Below are positions 1-6,366 of a DNA stretch of 6,727 nucleotides, one piece after another. Location of the stretch: contig JAUXCL010000136.1 of assembly GCA_030618905.1 (NCBI GenBank), positions 1 to 6,727 on the forward strand. The letters are read 5' to 3'. The DNA is from Bacteroidales bacterium (lineage in GTDB: Bacteria; Bacteroidota; Bacteroidia; Bacteroidales; B18-G4). Position 1 is the first letter of the stretch; the number at the start of each line of letters is the position of its first letter. The translations under genes and the position numbers were made by a program. The notes below the pieces were generated by a model. The model was not told where the DNA came from. It was given only the letters and a program-made list of their open reading frames with translations, and searched no databases.

Positions 1-763
1 CGTGTGCAATCTCGGCATAGTTAACGGTAATTTCTTTTGGTATACCGGTAAGCATGTCCCTGCCATGTACCGCGTAATCCTCAGGAGGATTATCTATGTC
101 GGGAATAGCTGCACCAACCTCTATCTTAATTCGCTCTGCTGTCCTTTCACCGATATTGATATTATGTTGTTTCCGCATGTATTCGATGATATCATAATTA
201 AAATCATCACCGGCAATACGAATAGATTTATTATTGACAATTCCACCAAGGGCAATTACGGCGATTTCACTGGTTCCACCGCCAACATCAATGACCATAT
301 TACCGGTTGGTTCGAGCACATCGATACCCATACCGATCGCGGCCGCCATGGGCTCATGGATGAGCTTCACCTCCTTGGCCCCGGCCTGTTCGGCTGAATC
401 TTTAACCGCCCTTTCTTCAACCTCCGTAATACCCGAAGGGATACAGATTACCATCTTCAACGCTGGTGGAAAAAGCGTTTTACGCGGGAAGATCATCTTG
501 ATCATTTCCCGGATCATATACTCAGCGGATTGAAAATCAGCAATTACACCATCCCTGAGCGGTCTTATCGTTTTGATGTTTTCATGGGTCTTGCCATGCA
601 TCATCTGGGCTTTTTGGCCCACAGCAATAATCTTTCCCGTGTTTCTTTCAATGGCCACGATAGATGGTTCATCTATCACCACCTTATCATCATAAATGAT
701 AATGGTATTGGCCGTACCCAGGTCAATTGCTATTTCTTTTGTTAAAAAGGAAAACAGTCCCAT
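1..763 (-). CDS. mreB: Rod shape-determining protein MreB, N-terminal 254 residues (3' end cut by window edge)
   Basis: MreB is the bacterial actin homologue. It polymerises with ATP on the inner face of the cytoplasmic membrane and guides elongation-mode peptidoglycan synthesis. Reading the minus strand from the ATG at 763-761 gives 254 whole codons with no stop before the window edge, out of the roughly 340 usual for the family. The actin-fold signatures are in order: phosphate-1 loop IAIDLGTANT at residues 11-20, LIHEPMAAAIG at about 134-144 with the glutamate expected to assist ATP hydrolysis, phosphate-2 loop DVGGGTSEIAV at about 159-169, and GDDFN at about 186-190. The short hydrophobic N-terminus (GLFSFL) could help membrane contact. 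The start lies 23 bp after the purH stop, which suggests co-transcription with purH. In Bacteroidota mreC, mreD, a PBP2 gene and rodA commonly follow, but they would lie outside this window. No Shine-Dalgarno sequence is evident. Identification is firm. Confidence 0.97.
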   Translation of the reverse strand, partial: MGLFSFLTKEIAIDLGTANTIIIYDDKVVIDEPSIVAIERNTGKIIAVGQKAQMMHGKTHENIKTIRPLRDGVIADFQSAEYMIREMIKMIFPRKTLFPPALKMVICIPSGITEVEERAVKDSAEQAGAKEVKLIHEPMAAAIGMGIDVLEPTGNMVIDVGGGTSEIAVIALGGIVNNKSIRIAGDDFNYDIIEYMRKQHNINIGERTAERIKIEVGAAIPDIDNPPEDYAVHGRDMLTGIPKEITVNYAEIAH

Positions 764-786
764 ATGTTTCGTTTGCTTACTTTCAA

Positions 787-2307
787 TTAATGTTTAAAAT
801 GACGTGTTCCGGTGAAGACCATTGAAATTTTATGCGCATCACAATAATCTATCGATTCCTGGTCCCTGACCGATCCTCCTGGTTGAATTACCGCTTTGAT
901 CCCTGCCTTATCGGCGATCTCCACGGAGTCTGCAAAAGGAAAAAATGCATCAGAAGCCATTACTGCTCCATCCAGTTCTAATTCAAATGACCTGGCCTTG
1001 TCAATAGCCTGCCTGAGGGCATCTACCCTTGATGTTTGCCCTACACCGCTCCCAATAAGTTGTTTGTCTTTCGCCAATACAATCGCATTAGACTTGGTGT
1101 GTTTTACGAGAGTATTTGCAAAAAGTAAGTCTAAAAGCTCTTTTTCTTTCGGAGACACCCTGGTTACCGTCTTCATTTCTGTGATTGTCAGGGGTTTAAC
1201 GTCTTTATCCTGCTCAATAACACCGTTTAAAAGAGACTTAAATTGTTTCTCCGGAAAATCACATGAATTATTCCGGAGGATGATCCGGTTTTTCTTTGAT
1301 TTCAGGATCTCAAGTGCTTTCTCATCGTAACCCGGAGCCAGCAATACCTCGACAAATATTTTATTGATTTCTTCGGCGGTTGCCGGATCGATCACCCTGT
1401 TGCTAATGATGACCCCACCAAAAGCAGAAACCGGATCACCTGCCAGGGCGCATTTCCATGCCTCGCTAAGCTGGTCACGGCTTGCCACACCGCAGGCATT
1501 GGTATGTTTCAGGATGGCAAAAGTAGGTTCAATAAACTCATTAATCAGGCTGACAGCAGCCTCAATATCAACCAGGTTATTATAGCTAATGGCTTTGCCA
1601 TGCAGCTGATCAAACACCCTGTCCAGGTCTCCATAAAATACCCCTTGCTGATGTGGGTTTTCCCCGTACCTCAACGAATTAGATTTTTGGACACTTTGCT
1701 TAAATGCAGTACCGGCATCTCCGGAAAAATAATTAAAAATAGCAGAATCATAATGGGAGCTGACATCAAAAGCAAATCCCGCATATTCCCTTCTGTCGCC
1801 GACAGAACTAAAACCCTTTTTGCTATTCAGCAAGGCGATCAGTCCATCATAATGATCAACGGAAGGAATGACAAGAACATCTTTATGGTTCTTGGCGGCA
1901 GCACGAATCAACGAAACACCTCCAATATCGATCTTTTCGGTGATCTCTTGTTCAGAAGCACCTGAAGCCACTGTGGCCTCAAAAGGATAAAGATCGACAA
2001 TAACCAGGTCAATTTCCGGAATTTCATATTCCTCAAACTGGCGCATATCCCCTTCTACGTCGCGACGGCCAAGAATACCACCAAACACTTTGGGGTGCAG
2101 GGTTTTGACCCGCCCACCTAAAATGGATGGATATGCCGTCAGGGATTCAACGGATAATACCCTGACACCAAGTCTTTTGATATATTCATAAGTACCACCG
2201 GTAGAATAGATCTGAATACCAGAACCGATCAATAAATTAACAATTTCATCCAGCCTGTCTTTATGGTAAACAGAGATCAGCGCGTGCTTAATTTTCTTGT
2301 CCTGCAT
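787..2307 (-). CDS. purH: Bifunctional phosphoribosylaminoimidazolecarboxamide formyltransferase / IMP cyclohydrolase
   Basis: PurH catalyses the last two steps of de novo purine synthesis in the cytoplasm: formylation of AICAR with 10-formyl-tetrahydrofolate, then ring closure to IMP. I chose the ATG at 2307-2305, giving 506 residues, because homology-like sequence begins there (MQDKKIKHALISVYHKD). An in-frame GTG at 2346 would add 13 unremarkable residues. With the ATG start, the N-terminal MGS-like cyclohydrolase domain covers about residues 1-140, with STGGTYEYI at about 35 and KTLHPKVFGGIL at about 68. The formyltransferase domain follows, with RYGENPHQ at about 213, the catalytic Lys-His pair in KHTNACGVA at 267-268, SAFGGVI at about 294, SDAFFPFADSVE at about 452, IQPGGSVRD at about 474, and the C-terminal GTRHFKH. 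Lys267/His268 sit one residue from the catalytic pair as numbered in well-studied homologues. All key motifs are intact. It is divergent from the permease gene and leads into mreB. Confidence 0.96.
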   Translation of the reverse strand: MQDKKIKHALISVYHKDRLDEIVNLLIGSGIQIYSTGGTYEYIKRLGVRVLSVESLTAYPSILGGRVKTLHPKVFGGILGRRDVEGDMRQFEEYEIPEIDLVIVDLYPFEATVASGASEQEITEKIDIGGVSLIRAAAKNHKDVLVIPSVDHYDGLIALLNSKKGFSSVGDRREYAGFAFDVSSHYDSAIFNYFSGDAGTAFKQSVQKSNSLRYGENPHQQGVFYGDLDRVFDQLHGKAISYNNLVDIEAAVSLINEFIEPTFAILKHTNACGVASRDQLSEAWKCALAGDPVSAFGGVIISNRVIDPATAEEINKIFVEVLLAPGYDEKALEILKSKKNRIILRNNSCDFPEKQFKSLLNGVIEQDKDVKPLTITEMKTVTRVSPKEKELLDLLFANTLVKHTKSNAIVLAKDKQLIGSGVGQTSRVDALRQAIDKARSFELELDGAVMASDAFFPFADSVEIADKAGIKAVIQPGGSVRDQESIDYCDAHKISMVFTGTRHFKH

Positions 2308-2365
2308 TGCATCGTTGTTTAGTACAAGGGCTTGATTAAGAGCCACAAATTTAATATATAATTTT

Positions 2366-2391
2366 CAAAGTATTTATATTAACTTTACAAA
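2366..2391 (-). promoter_or_regulatory. Possible purH promoter in the divergent purH/permease intergenic region
   Basis: On the minus strand an AT-rich stretch reads TTTG (2391-2388), then 15 nt, then TACTTTG (2372-2366). This resembles the Bacteroidota primary-sigma promoter (TTTG near -33, TAnnTTTG near -7), but the spacer is short and the -7 box lacks one of the two middle bases. Transcription from here would begin near 2360, leaving a leader of about 50 nt before the ATG at 2307. On the plus strand TAACTTTA (2380-2387) matches five of the six fixed -7 positions and could serve the permease gene, but no good -33 box accompanies it. This is a weak call made by eye. Confidence 0.25.
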
Positions 2392-2414
2392 TTGCGCCCC
2401 AGAACATCTGAAGA

Positions 2415-3656
2415 ATGATTGTATTAAGACTTATCCGCGAAAGTTTCAATTTTGCTTTTCATGAATTGAACGCACACAAAACAAGGACCGCCCTCACCTT
2501 GCTGGGGATTACCATTGGTATATTCTCCGTAATCATGGTGTTTACCATATTTGACTCGATGGAGCAAAAAATGCGGAAAGGCATTGATTCTCTTGGCAAC
2601 AATGTAATCTTTGTGGACAAATGGCAATGGCAGATGGGTGGCGATTACCCCTGGTGGAAGTACTATCAGCGCCCGGAGATCAGCATGAACGATCTGAAGC
2701 AAATTGAAAAACGAAGCACCTCCGCCGAAGCCGCCACCTTTATGACCGGAACGAGCCGGACGATAAAATACAGGAGCAACAGCATTGAAGGAGTTAGTAT
2801 TTCGGCAGTATCGCATAATTTTGACAAGGTCTTGCCCTTTGACCTGAGTGAAGGAAGATATTTTTCATTGCTTGAGTCCAGTGCCGGCAGGCCTGTTGTG
2901 GTTGTGGGCCATGAAATTGCCAACAATCTTTTTGGTGATGAGAACCCGATTGGGAAAAAAATCAAAATATTCGGAAGAAAAATTGAGGTTATTGGGATCA
3001 TGGCCAAAGAAGGAGAAGACATGTTTGGCAACAGCTCCGACAACCAGGTCCTGATCCCGGTAAATTTTGCAAGAACGGTATTGGACATGAGGGATCGCAG
3101 TGCACAAATAGCGATAAAAGCCAAACCTTTGGTAAGTAATGAAGAATTGAAAGATGAAATGATCGGCATCCTGAGGTCGGTGCGGAAGCTGAAGCCTTCA
3201 GCAGAAGACAATTTCTCGATCAACGAGCTGGACATTATCAACAAGAGCTTTGATCAATTGTTTAGTGTAATTGCCATTGTGGGCTGGATCATTGGTGGTT
3301 TTTCTTTGCTGGTGGGTGGTTTTGGGATTGCCAACATAATGTTTGTATCGGTCAGGGAGCGGATCAATATCATTGGCATACAGAAATCACTTGGGGCAAA
3401 AAGCTATTTTATCCTCTTACAGTTTCTTTTTGAAGCGGTCTTCCTGGCTGTTTTCGGAGGCATCATCGGCCTGGTTATCATTTTCCTGATCACCCTTGTT
3501 GTTACCTATACCTTTGACTATGAAATGATTCTTACCCGTGGAAATATTAGCATAGGAATACTGGTCTCTGCCAGCATAGGACTTGTTTCCGGCTTTATCC
3601 CGGCCCTCTCAGCCTCGCGTATGAATCCGGTTGATGCGATGAGGGCGAATGCGTGA
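2415..3656 (+). CDS. ABC transporter permease, MacB/FtsX type
   Basis: This 413-residue integral membrane protein has the four-segment plan of MacB/LolC/FtsX-type permeases. Residues 21-35 carry the typical entry HKTRTALTLLGITIG. The first membrane segment is at about 26-47, a large extracytoplasmic MacB-like periplasmic core domain at about 48-282, then segments at about 283-309, 330-363 and 378-398. The cytoplasmic coupling stretch VRERINIIGIQKSLGA (about 313-328) matches the family pattern VRERxxEIGIRKALGA, and the C-terminus SRMNPVDAMRA matches the usual end. Such permeases pair with a separate ATPase to move lipoproteins, peptides or other substrates by mechanotransmission. No ATPase gene is adjacent here, so the partner and substrate cannot be named. 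A Trp/Tyr-rich patch lies in the extracytoplasmic domain at about 70-85 (W70, W72, W80, W81, Y84, Y85). Its TGA stop is overlapped by the first degenerate unit of the downstream heptamer array. It is complete, and the family assignment is firm. Confidence 0.93.
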   Translation: MIVLRLIRESFNFAFHELNAHKTRTALTLLGITIGIFSVIMVFTIFDSMEQKMRKGIDSLGNNVIFVDKWQWQMGGDYPWWKYYQRPEISMNDLKQIEKRSTSAEAATFMTGTSRTIKYRSNSIEGVSISAVSHNFDKVLPFDLSEGRYFSLLESSAGRPVVVVGHEIANNLFGDENPIGKKIKIFGRKIEVIGIMAKEGEDMFGNSSDNQVLIPVNFARTVLDMRDRSAQIAIKAKPLVSNEELKDEMIGILRSVRKLKPSAEDNFSINELDIINKSFDQLFSVIAIVGWIIGGFSLLVGGFGIANIMFVSVRERINIIGIQKSLGAKSYFILLQFLFEAVFLAVFGGIIGLVIIFLITLVVTYTFDYEMILTRGNISIGILVSASIGLVSGFIPALSASRMNPVDAMRANA

Positions 3657-3721
3657 AGGGTGAACGGTGAACGGTGAACAGTGAACAGTGAACAGTGAAG
3701 GGTGAACGGTGAACAGTGAAC
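3652..3721 (+). repeat. Tandem heptamer array RGTGAAC, about 9 units plus one degenerate unit (left arm)
   Basis: Nine consecutive 7-bp units occupy 3659-3721. Three are GGTGAAC, then two AGTGAAC, one AGTGAAG, two GGTGAAC and one AGTGAAC. The only variation is A/G in the first position and a single final C-to-G change. The preceding 7 bp (3652-3658, CGTGAAG) look like a degenerate tenth unit and contain the permease TGA stop at 3654-3656. The 28 bp at 3694-3721 pair with 4164-4191 as an inverted repeat with 27 of 28 matches. The array lies 13 bp from the stop codon of the small gene inside the interval. It is read directly from the sequence; its function is unknown. Confidence 0.95.
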
Positions 3722-3734
3722 TGGGGGTGAGATT

Positions 3735-4094
3735 TTATTTTTTTGCCTGTTTTTCTTTTTGATATCTAATTAATCCTGTTAAAGGTTTCCTTATCATTAT
3801 CAGTTGATTTAAATAAAAATCAAGGTCTTGAAAGTAGTTTAGTCTACGACCAATGATAAGTTGCGTCTCAACCTCTGATACCGAACCTAAAGAAAGATGT
3901 AAAAAGTAAATAAGCTCTTTTGGACTGTTTCTTCCAGAACCTTCGGCTATGTTTGATGCTATCGATATTGAAGCCCGCCTTAGTTGTTGTATTAACCCAT
4001 AAGATTCTCCCTGGGGGAAACTTTTTGTCAGTTTATAGATTTGAATAATAAACTCGATTGAGTTTTTCCAAACATCAAGTTCTTTGTGGTCCAT
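3735..4094 (-). CDS. Four helix bundle protein, 23S rRNA intervening-sequence (S23/IVP, Avd-like) family
   Basis: The 119-residue product has the signatures of the small helical family first seen as ORFs within 23S rRNA intervening sequences and later as free-standing genes. It is structurally related to Avd, the accessory protein of diversity-generating retroelements. The visible pattern is ELDVW at residues 5-9, SFPQGESYGL at about 25-34, QLRRASISIASNIAEGSGR at about 37-55, E60 and F64, then GSVSEVETQL at about 70-79, ending in a basic tail (KEKQAKK). The length is normal for the family and nothing looks broken. Avd binds nucleic acid and forms pentamers; for stand-alone members the function is not established, so nucleic-acid binding here is an inference. 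The ATG at 4094 lies 2 bp after a perfect 11-bp inverted repeat, and no Shine-Dalgarno sequence is visible. It lies on the same strand as, and downstream of, the PpiD-like gene, between inverted heptamer arrays. No rRNA or reverse transcriptase gene is nearby. Confidence 0.9.
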   Translation of the reverse strand: MDHKELDVWKNSIEFIIQIYKLTKSFPQGESYGLIQQLRRASISIASNIAEGSGRNSPKELIYFLHLSLGSVSEVETQLIIGRRLNYFQDLDFYLNQLIMIRKPLTGLIRYQKEKQAKK

Positions 4095-4096
4095 TT

Positions 4097-4126
4097 TTTC
4101 TGGTATTTATAAGTTAATACCAGAAA
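4097..4126 (-). promoter_or_regulatory. Perfect 11-bp inverted repeat with 8-nt loop just upstream of the four-helix-bundle gene
   Basis: TTTCTGGTATT at 4097-4107 and AATACCAGAAA at 4116-4126 are exact reverse complements separated by 8 nt. On the minus strand the stem ends 2 bp before the ATG at 4094, so it covers the place where a ribosome would bind. It is not a typical intrinsic terminator, because no run of T follows the stem on either strand. A promoter-like pair, TTTG (4133-4130) and TATAAAT (4111-4105) spaced by 18 nt, overlaps the palindrome. If this is real, the palindrome could be an operator and the transcript would be almost leaderless. The repeat is certain; the role is inference (operator, translational control hairpin, or an element-specific recognition structure). 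Confidence 0.6.
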
Positions 4127-4156
4127 TTTCAAATCGTTCCCATTTTTCCCTTCCCT

Positions 4157-4191
4157 GTTCACCGTTCACTGTTCACCGTTCACCGTTCACT
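4157..4191 (-). repeat. Inverted tandem heptamer array, 5 units (right arm)
   Basis: Five consecutive units on the plus strand read GTTCACC, GTTCACT, GTTCACC, GTTCACC, GTTCACT. On the minus strand these are the same RGTGAAC heptamer as the left array. The array ends at 4191, one base before the TAA stop of the PpiD-like gene (4195-4193). The outer four units (4164-4191) match 3694-3721 as an inverted repeat in 27 of 28 positions. Reading each flanking gene in its own direction, the sequence after its stop is RGTGAAC repeats in both cases, so read-through RNA from either side could fold the two arrays into a stem around the small gene. Confidence 0.95.
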
Positions 4192-4192
4192 A

Positions 4193-6310
4193 TTAGTAGA
4201 ACAACAACCTATAATCTTCAATGTCTGCATTCTTCTCGATGGCGCGGTAGGGATAATTGTTTTGGACGTCGCGTTGGAAGTCGGTGGCCATCTGGCCTTT
4301 GTACATGGCGTAGCTGCCGAGCCCGGGGGCTTCGTTGATATTGTCAAGCACAATGCTAAATACTGCTCCATTACCCTGTATGGGACCGCTGTTCTCGTTG
4401 ATGCCCATGGTGAATATTTTACCAATGACCATATTTTCGGCACCAAAACCCGGAATATTCCTGGATGAAAAAGTAAGTGTGGTATTGGTGTCCAGAGAGG
4501 TATTCATCTGCTCGGCGATCTGGTAAATATCAGTAAGGTTTGATTCGTTGATCTTTTGTGAGATAAATTTACCCTTGGCATCATTCAGCACATTGACCTT
4601 CAAACGGTCGCGCATTTCTTCGTAAGGAATAATGCCCCTGGAGCGTTCTGCGGTTGCCACGGCAACGATAAACTTGCCTTCCAGCTCAAACACAGTTGAT
4701 ACATCGCCAACATTTGTTTTATCGGAAAACAACCAACGTACCATTGAGCGGGGATTTTCGAGCCCTGCAATATTATTGCTCATCTCACGAACATATGTTG
4801 CTTCTCTTTTGTCAAGGCCCTGATCAATCACTGCCTGATCAAATTTTTCTTTGCTGTTATTTTCGCCTGAAAACTTGCTGGCGAGCATGTATGTTTGGTG
4901 GAACGTAGCGCTGCTTGGGGCAATGACCCTGGTGATTTGTGCAACACGAACCTTCTTTTTAGATCTTGTTTTACCGGTTATCTTGATCACATGATAACCA
5001 AAAATTGTTTCGGCGGTGGTGATATCACCAACATTGCCTTCAACGACAGCTTCATTGAAGGCATACACCATATTCCCATCAGGAAACCATCCAAGGTCTC
5101 CAAGGTTTTTTTCGACAGAGCCATCATTGGAAAGCTCTACAGCCAGTTCCTGAAGTTTACCGGGGGTTCTGCTGATTACATTATAAAGACTGTCCATCAG
5201 TTCCCTGGCCTGTGTTTTAGTCCTGGTAATCCCCTGGGCGGTCCTGAATGCACCGGCATAAGCAATAAGAATATGTTCTGCTTTGAGTGAATCCGGACGG
5301 GACTGTACATCCTCCAGCTTAACCATATGCCAGATTTCATTGTCAATATAAGGCTCAACAAAAACATTAATATCGGAATTGAACATGACGGAATCGATCA
5401 TCACCGGCAATGTCCCCTGGGCGTACCATGAACTGTCATATCTGCTGTCTGATTCCGTATTTACCAGGGAAGGAACATTTTCTGCGTAGGTGAAGTCACT
5501 GAATATTTTACGAACATCAGCCTCAATATCAGCAAAATCCTGTTCAGAGGGAAGCACTTCAAAAACAACATAATTCATGTCCCTGGTGTTTTCCTGGTCG
5601 AAACGATACTTGTTTTCTTCATAATATCTCTGTTCGTCATCTTCGGTATAGCTAACCAGTGAATCAGGAATCTCAGCATACTTTTTATAAGCATAACGGA
5701 ATTCAGCATTTTTCTTCTGGTTTTCATACCTGGCCCTGGCAAATGCCTCAGGGACATAAAAGCCCTTTATAATCAAGTTGCTGTATTTGACGTTCAGGCG
5801 GTCTCTTTTGATAAACTGCTCAAAACTAAGCCATTGATTACGGGATGTTGCATCCAACTGATCAAGGTTTTGTAAATAGTTGATAATCAGATTTCTGTCG
5901 TATCGACCTGTTTCGGGGTTAGTGAAGTACTGTAAAATTAAACGATGTGGATTAGGACCCTGCACCTGGTCGAATAATTCATCTGCCGTCACAACCAGTC
6001 CGATCTTATCAAATTCCTCATCCATAAGCACTTCGTTCACCAACTGTTGCCAGGTATTGTCCTTAACAGTATAGATCTCGTCATAAGTGAGATTGTCTTC
6101 TCCCGTGTTGAGTTTTTGGGTTTCTATGTTTGCATCGACCTTAAGATTAAAATCCATGGCCTGTATTTCAATTCCATTGATTATGCCAATGGAGGTTTTA
6201 GCTTTAGGGCCGGATTTGAACAAGTCGCTTAAAACAAAAGCGGCTATTGCAACTCCGACAAGGATAACTGCTAATCCTGAATGTTTTCTTATAGCTCCAA
6301 TTACTGCCAT
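4193..6310 (-). CDS. PpiD-like membrane-anchored peptidyl-prolyl isomerase / SurA N-terminal domain foldase
   Basis: The 705-residue protein begins with a short cytoplasmic stretch and one hydrophobic segment (about residues 12-31), then a long extracytoplasmic part, the topology of PpiD. About residues 40-200 resemble the SurA-type N-terminal chaperone region. A parvulin (PPIC-type) rotamase domain covers about 340-448, opening at LKAEHILIAYAG and including NLGDLGWFPDGNMV and a closing FGYHVIKITG, the usual parvulin end. A further helical region leads to the C-terminus DIEDYRLLFY. Such proteins help newly exported and outer-membrane proteins fold. The length suits the Bacteroidota members, which exceed E. 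coli PpiD (623 residues). The ATG at 6310-6308 directly precedes the membrane anchor. A good Bacteroidota-type promoter lies just upstream, 56 bp separate it from the CorC-like gene, and its stop codon abuts the right heptamer array. The gene is intact. The symbol is left blank because ppiD is by analogy only. Confidence 0.92.
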   Translation of the reverse strand: MAVIGAIRKHSGLAVILVGVAIAAFVLSDLFKSGPKAKTSIGIINGIEIQAMDFNLKVDANIETQKLNTGEDNLTYDEIYTVKDNTWQQLVNEVLMDEEFDKIGLVVTADELFDQVQGPNPHRLILQYFTNPETGRYDRNLIINYLQNLDQLDATSRNQWLSFEQFIKRDRLNVKYSNLIIKGFYVPEAFARARYENQKKNAEFRYAYKKYAEIPDSLVSYTEDDEQRYYEENKYRFDQENTRDMNYVVFEVLPSEQDFADIEADVRKIFSDFTYAENVPSLVNTESDSRYDSSWYAQGTLPVMIDSVMFNSDINVFVEPYIDNEIWHMVKLEDVQSRPDSLKAEHILIAYAGAFRTAQGITRTKTQARELMDSLYNVISRTPGKLQELAVELSNDGSVEKNLGDLGWFPDGNMVYAFNEAVVEGNVGDITTAETIFGYHVIKITGKTRSKKKVRVAQITRVIAPSSATFHQTYMLASKFSGENNSKEKFDQAVIDQGLDKREATYVREMSNNIAGLENPRSMVRWLFSDKTNVGDVSTVFELEGKFIVAVATAERSRGIIPYEEMRDRLKVNVLNDAKGKFISQKINESNLTDIYQIAEQMNTSLDTNTTLTFSSRNIPGFGAENMVIGKIFTMGINENSGPIQGNGAVFSIVLDNINEAPGLGSYAMYKGQMATDFQRDVQNNYPYRAIEKNADIEDYRLLFY

Positions 6311-6336
6311 TTTTTCTTCTGATTTAAAATAGTTTG

Positions 6337-6366
6337 CAAAGGTAAAATTAAAATTCGAAAAATCAA
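6337..6366 (-). promoter_or_regulatory. Probable Bacteroidota-type promoter of the PpiD-like gene
   Basis: On the minus strand, TTG (6366-6364) is followed by a 19-nt AT-rich spacer and TACCTTTG (6344-6337). The latter matches the TAnnTTTG -7 consensus of the Bacteroidota primary sigma factor exactly, and the spacing suits the -33 TTTG box (three of four bases here, ATTG). Transcription would start near 6330, about 20 nt before the ATG at 6310. It begins right after the stop codon of the CorC-like gene, so the foldase gene probably has its own promoter even though the two genes are collinear. Confidence 0.55.

Larger units (their letters stand above)
3659..4191. mobile_element. Candidate compact element: S23/IVP-type gene between inverted heptamer arrays
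   Basis: The whole gap between two convergent genes is a unit of about 533 bp: inverted RGTGAAC arrays at both ends, one four-helix-bundle gene, and one hairpin next to its start. The arrays abut the stop codons of both neighbours, whose reading frames remain complete. By hand count, 3781-4080 inside the gene has 104 G/C in 300 bases (35%), against 144 in 300 (48%) for 2461-2760 in the permease, which suits separate origin. No transposase, integrase or reverse transcriptase is present, and I see no clear target-site duplication, so mobility would have to be passive or supplied in trans. Treating it as one element is inference. Alternatives are a resident gene with simple-sequence expansion on both sides, or a repeat serving as a bidirectional terminator. 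Confidence 0.4.

Noticed and set aside
2..745. Plus-strand open frames at the left edge
   Set aside because: The minus strand encodes MreB with all actin-fold motifs over the same bases, so these are shadows.
896..1965. Plus-strand open frames opposite purH
   Set aside because: They are antisense shadows of a well-conserved purH with complete motifs; their translations show no family features.
2666..3244. A 192-codon minus-strand open frame within the permease gene
   Set aside because: It is antisense to the extracytoplasmic domain of a complete permease; its translation has no recognisable motif.
3735..4094. Diversity-generating retroelement (the protein resembles Avd)
   Set aside because: No reverse transcriptase, template repeat/variable repeat pair or variable target gene is visible; the protein fits the stand-alone S23/IVP family better.
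3735..4094. True 23S rRNA intervening sequence
   Set aside because: The flanks are protein-coding genes (permease and PpiD-like), with no rRNA sequence on either side.
4097..4126. Intrinsic transcription terminator
   Set aside because: The stem is AT-rich and is not followed by a T run on either strand; on the minus strand it leads straight into a start codon.
3652..4191. CRISPR array
   Set aside because: Units are 7 bp in direct tandem with no spacers, in two inverted blocks; no cas genes are present.
4084..4338. Plus-strand open frame that translates the right heptamer array (…SPFTVHRSPFT…)
   Set aside because: It consists of the repeat array read in frame plus antisense of the PpiD-like gene end; it has no recognisable domain and overlaps a firm gene.
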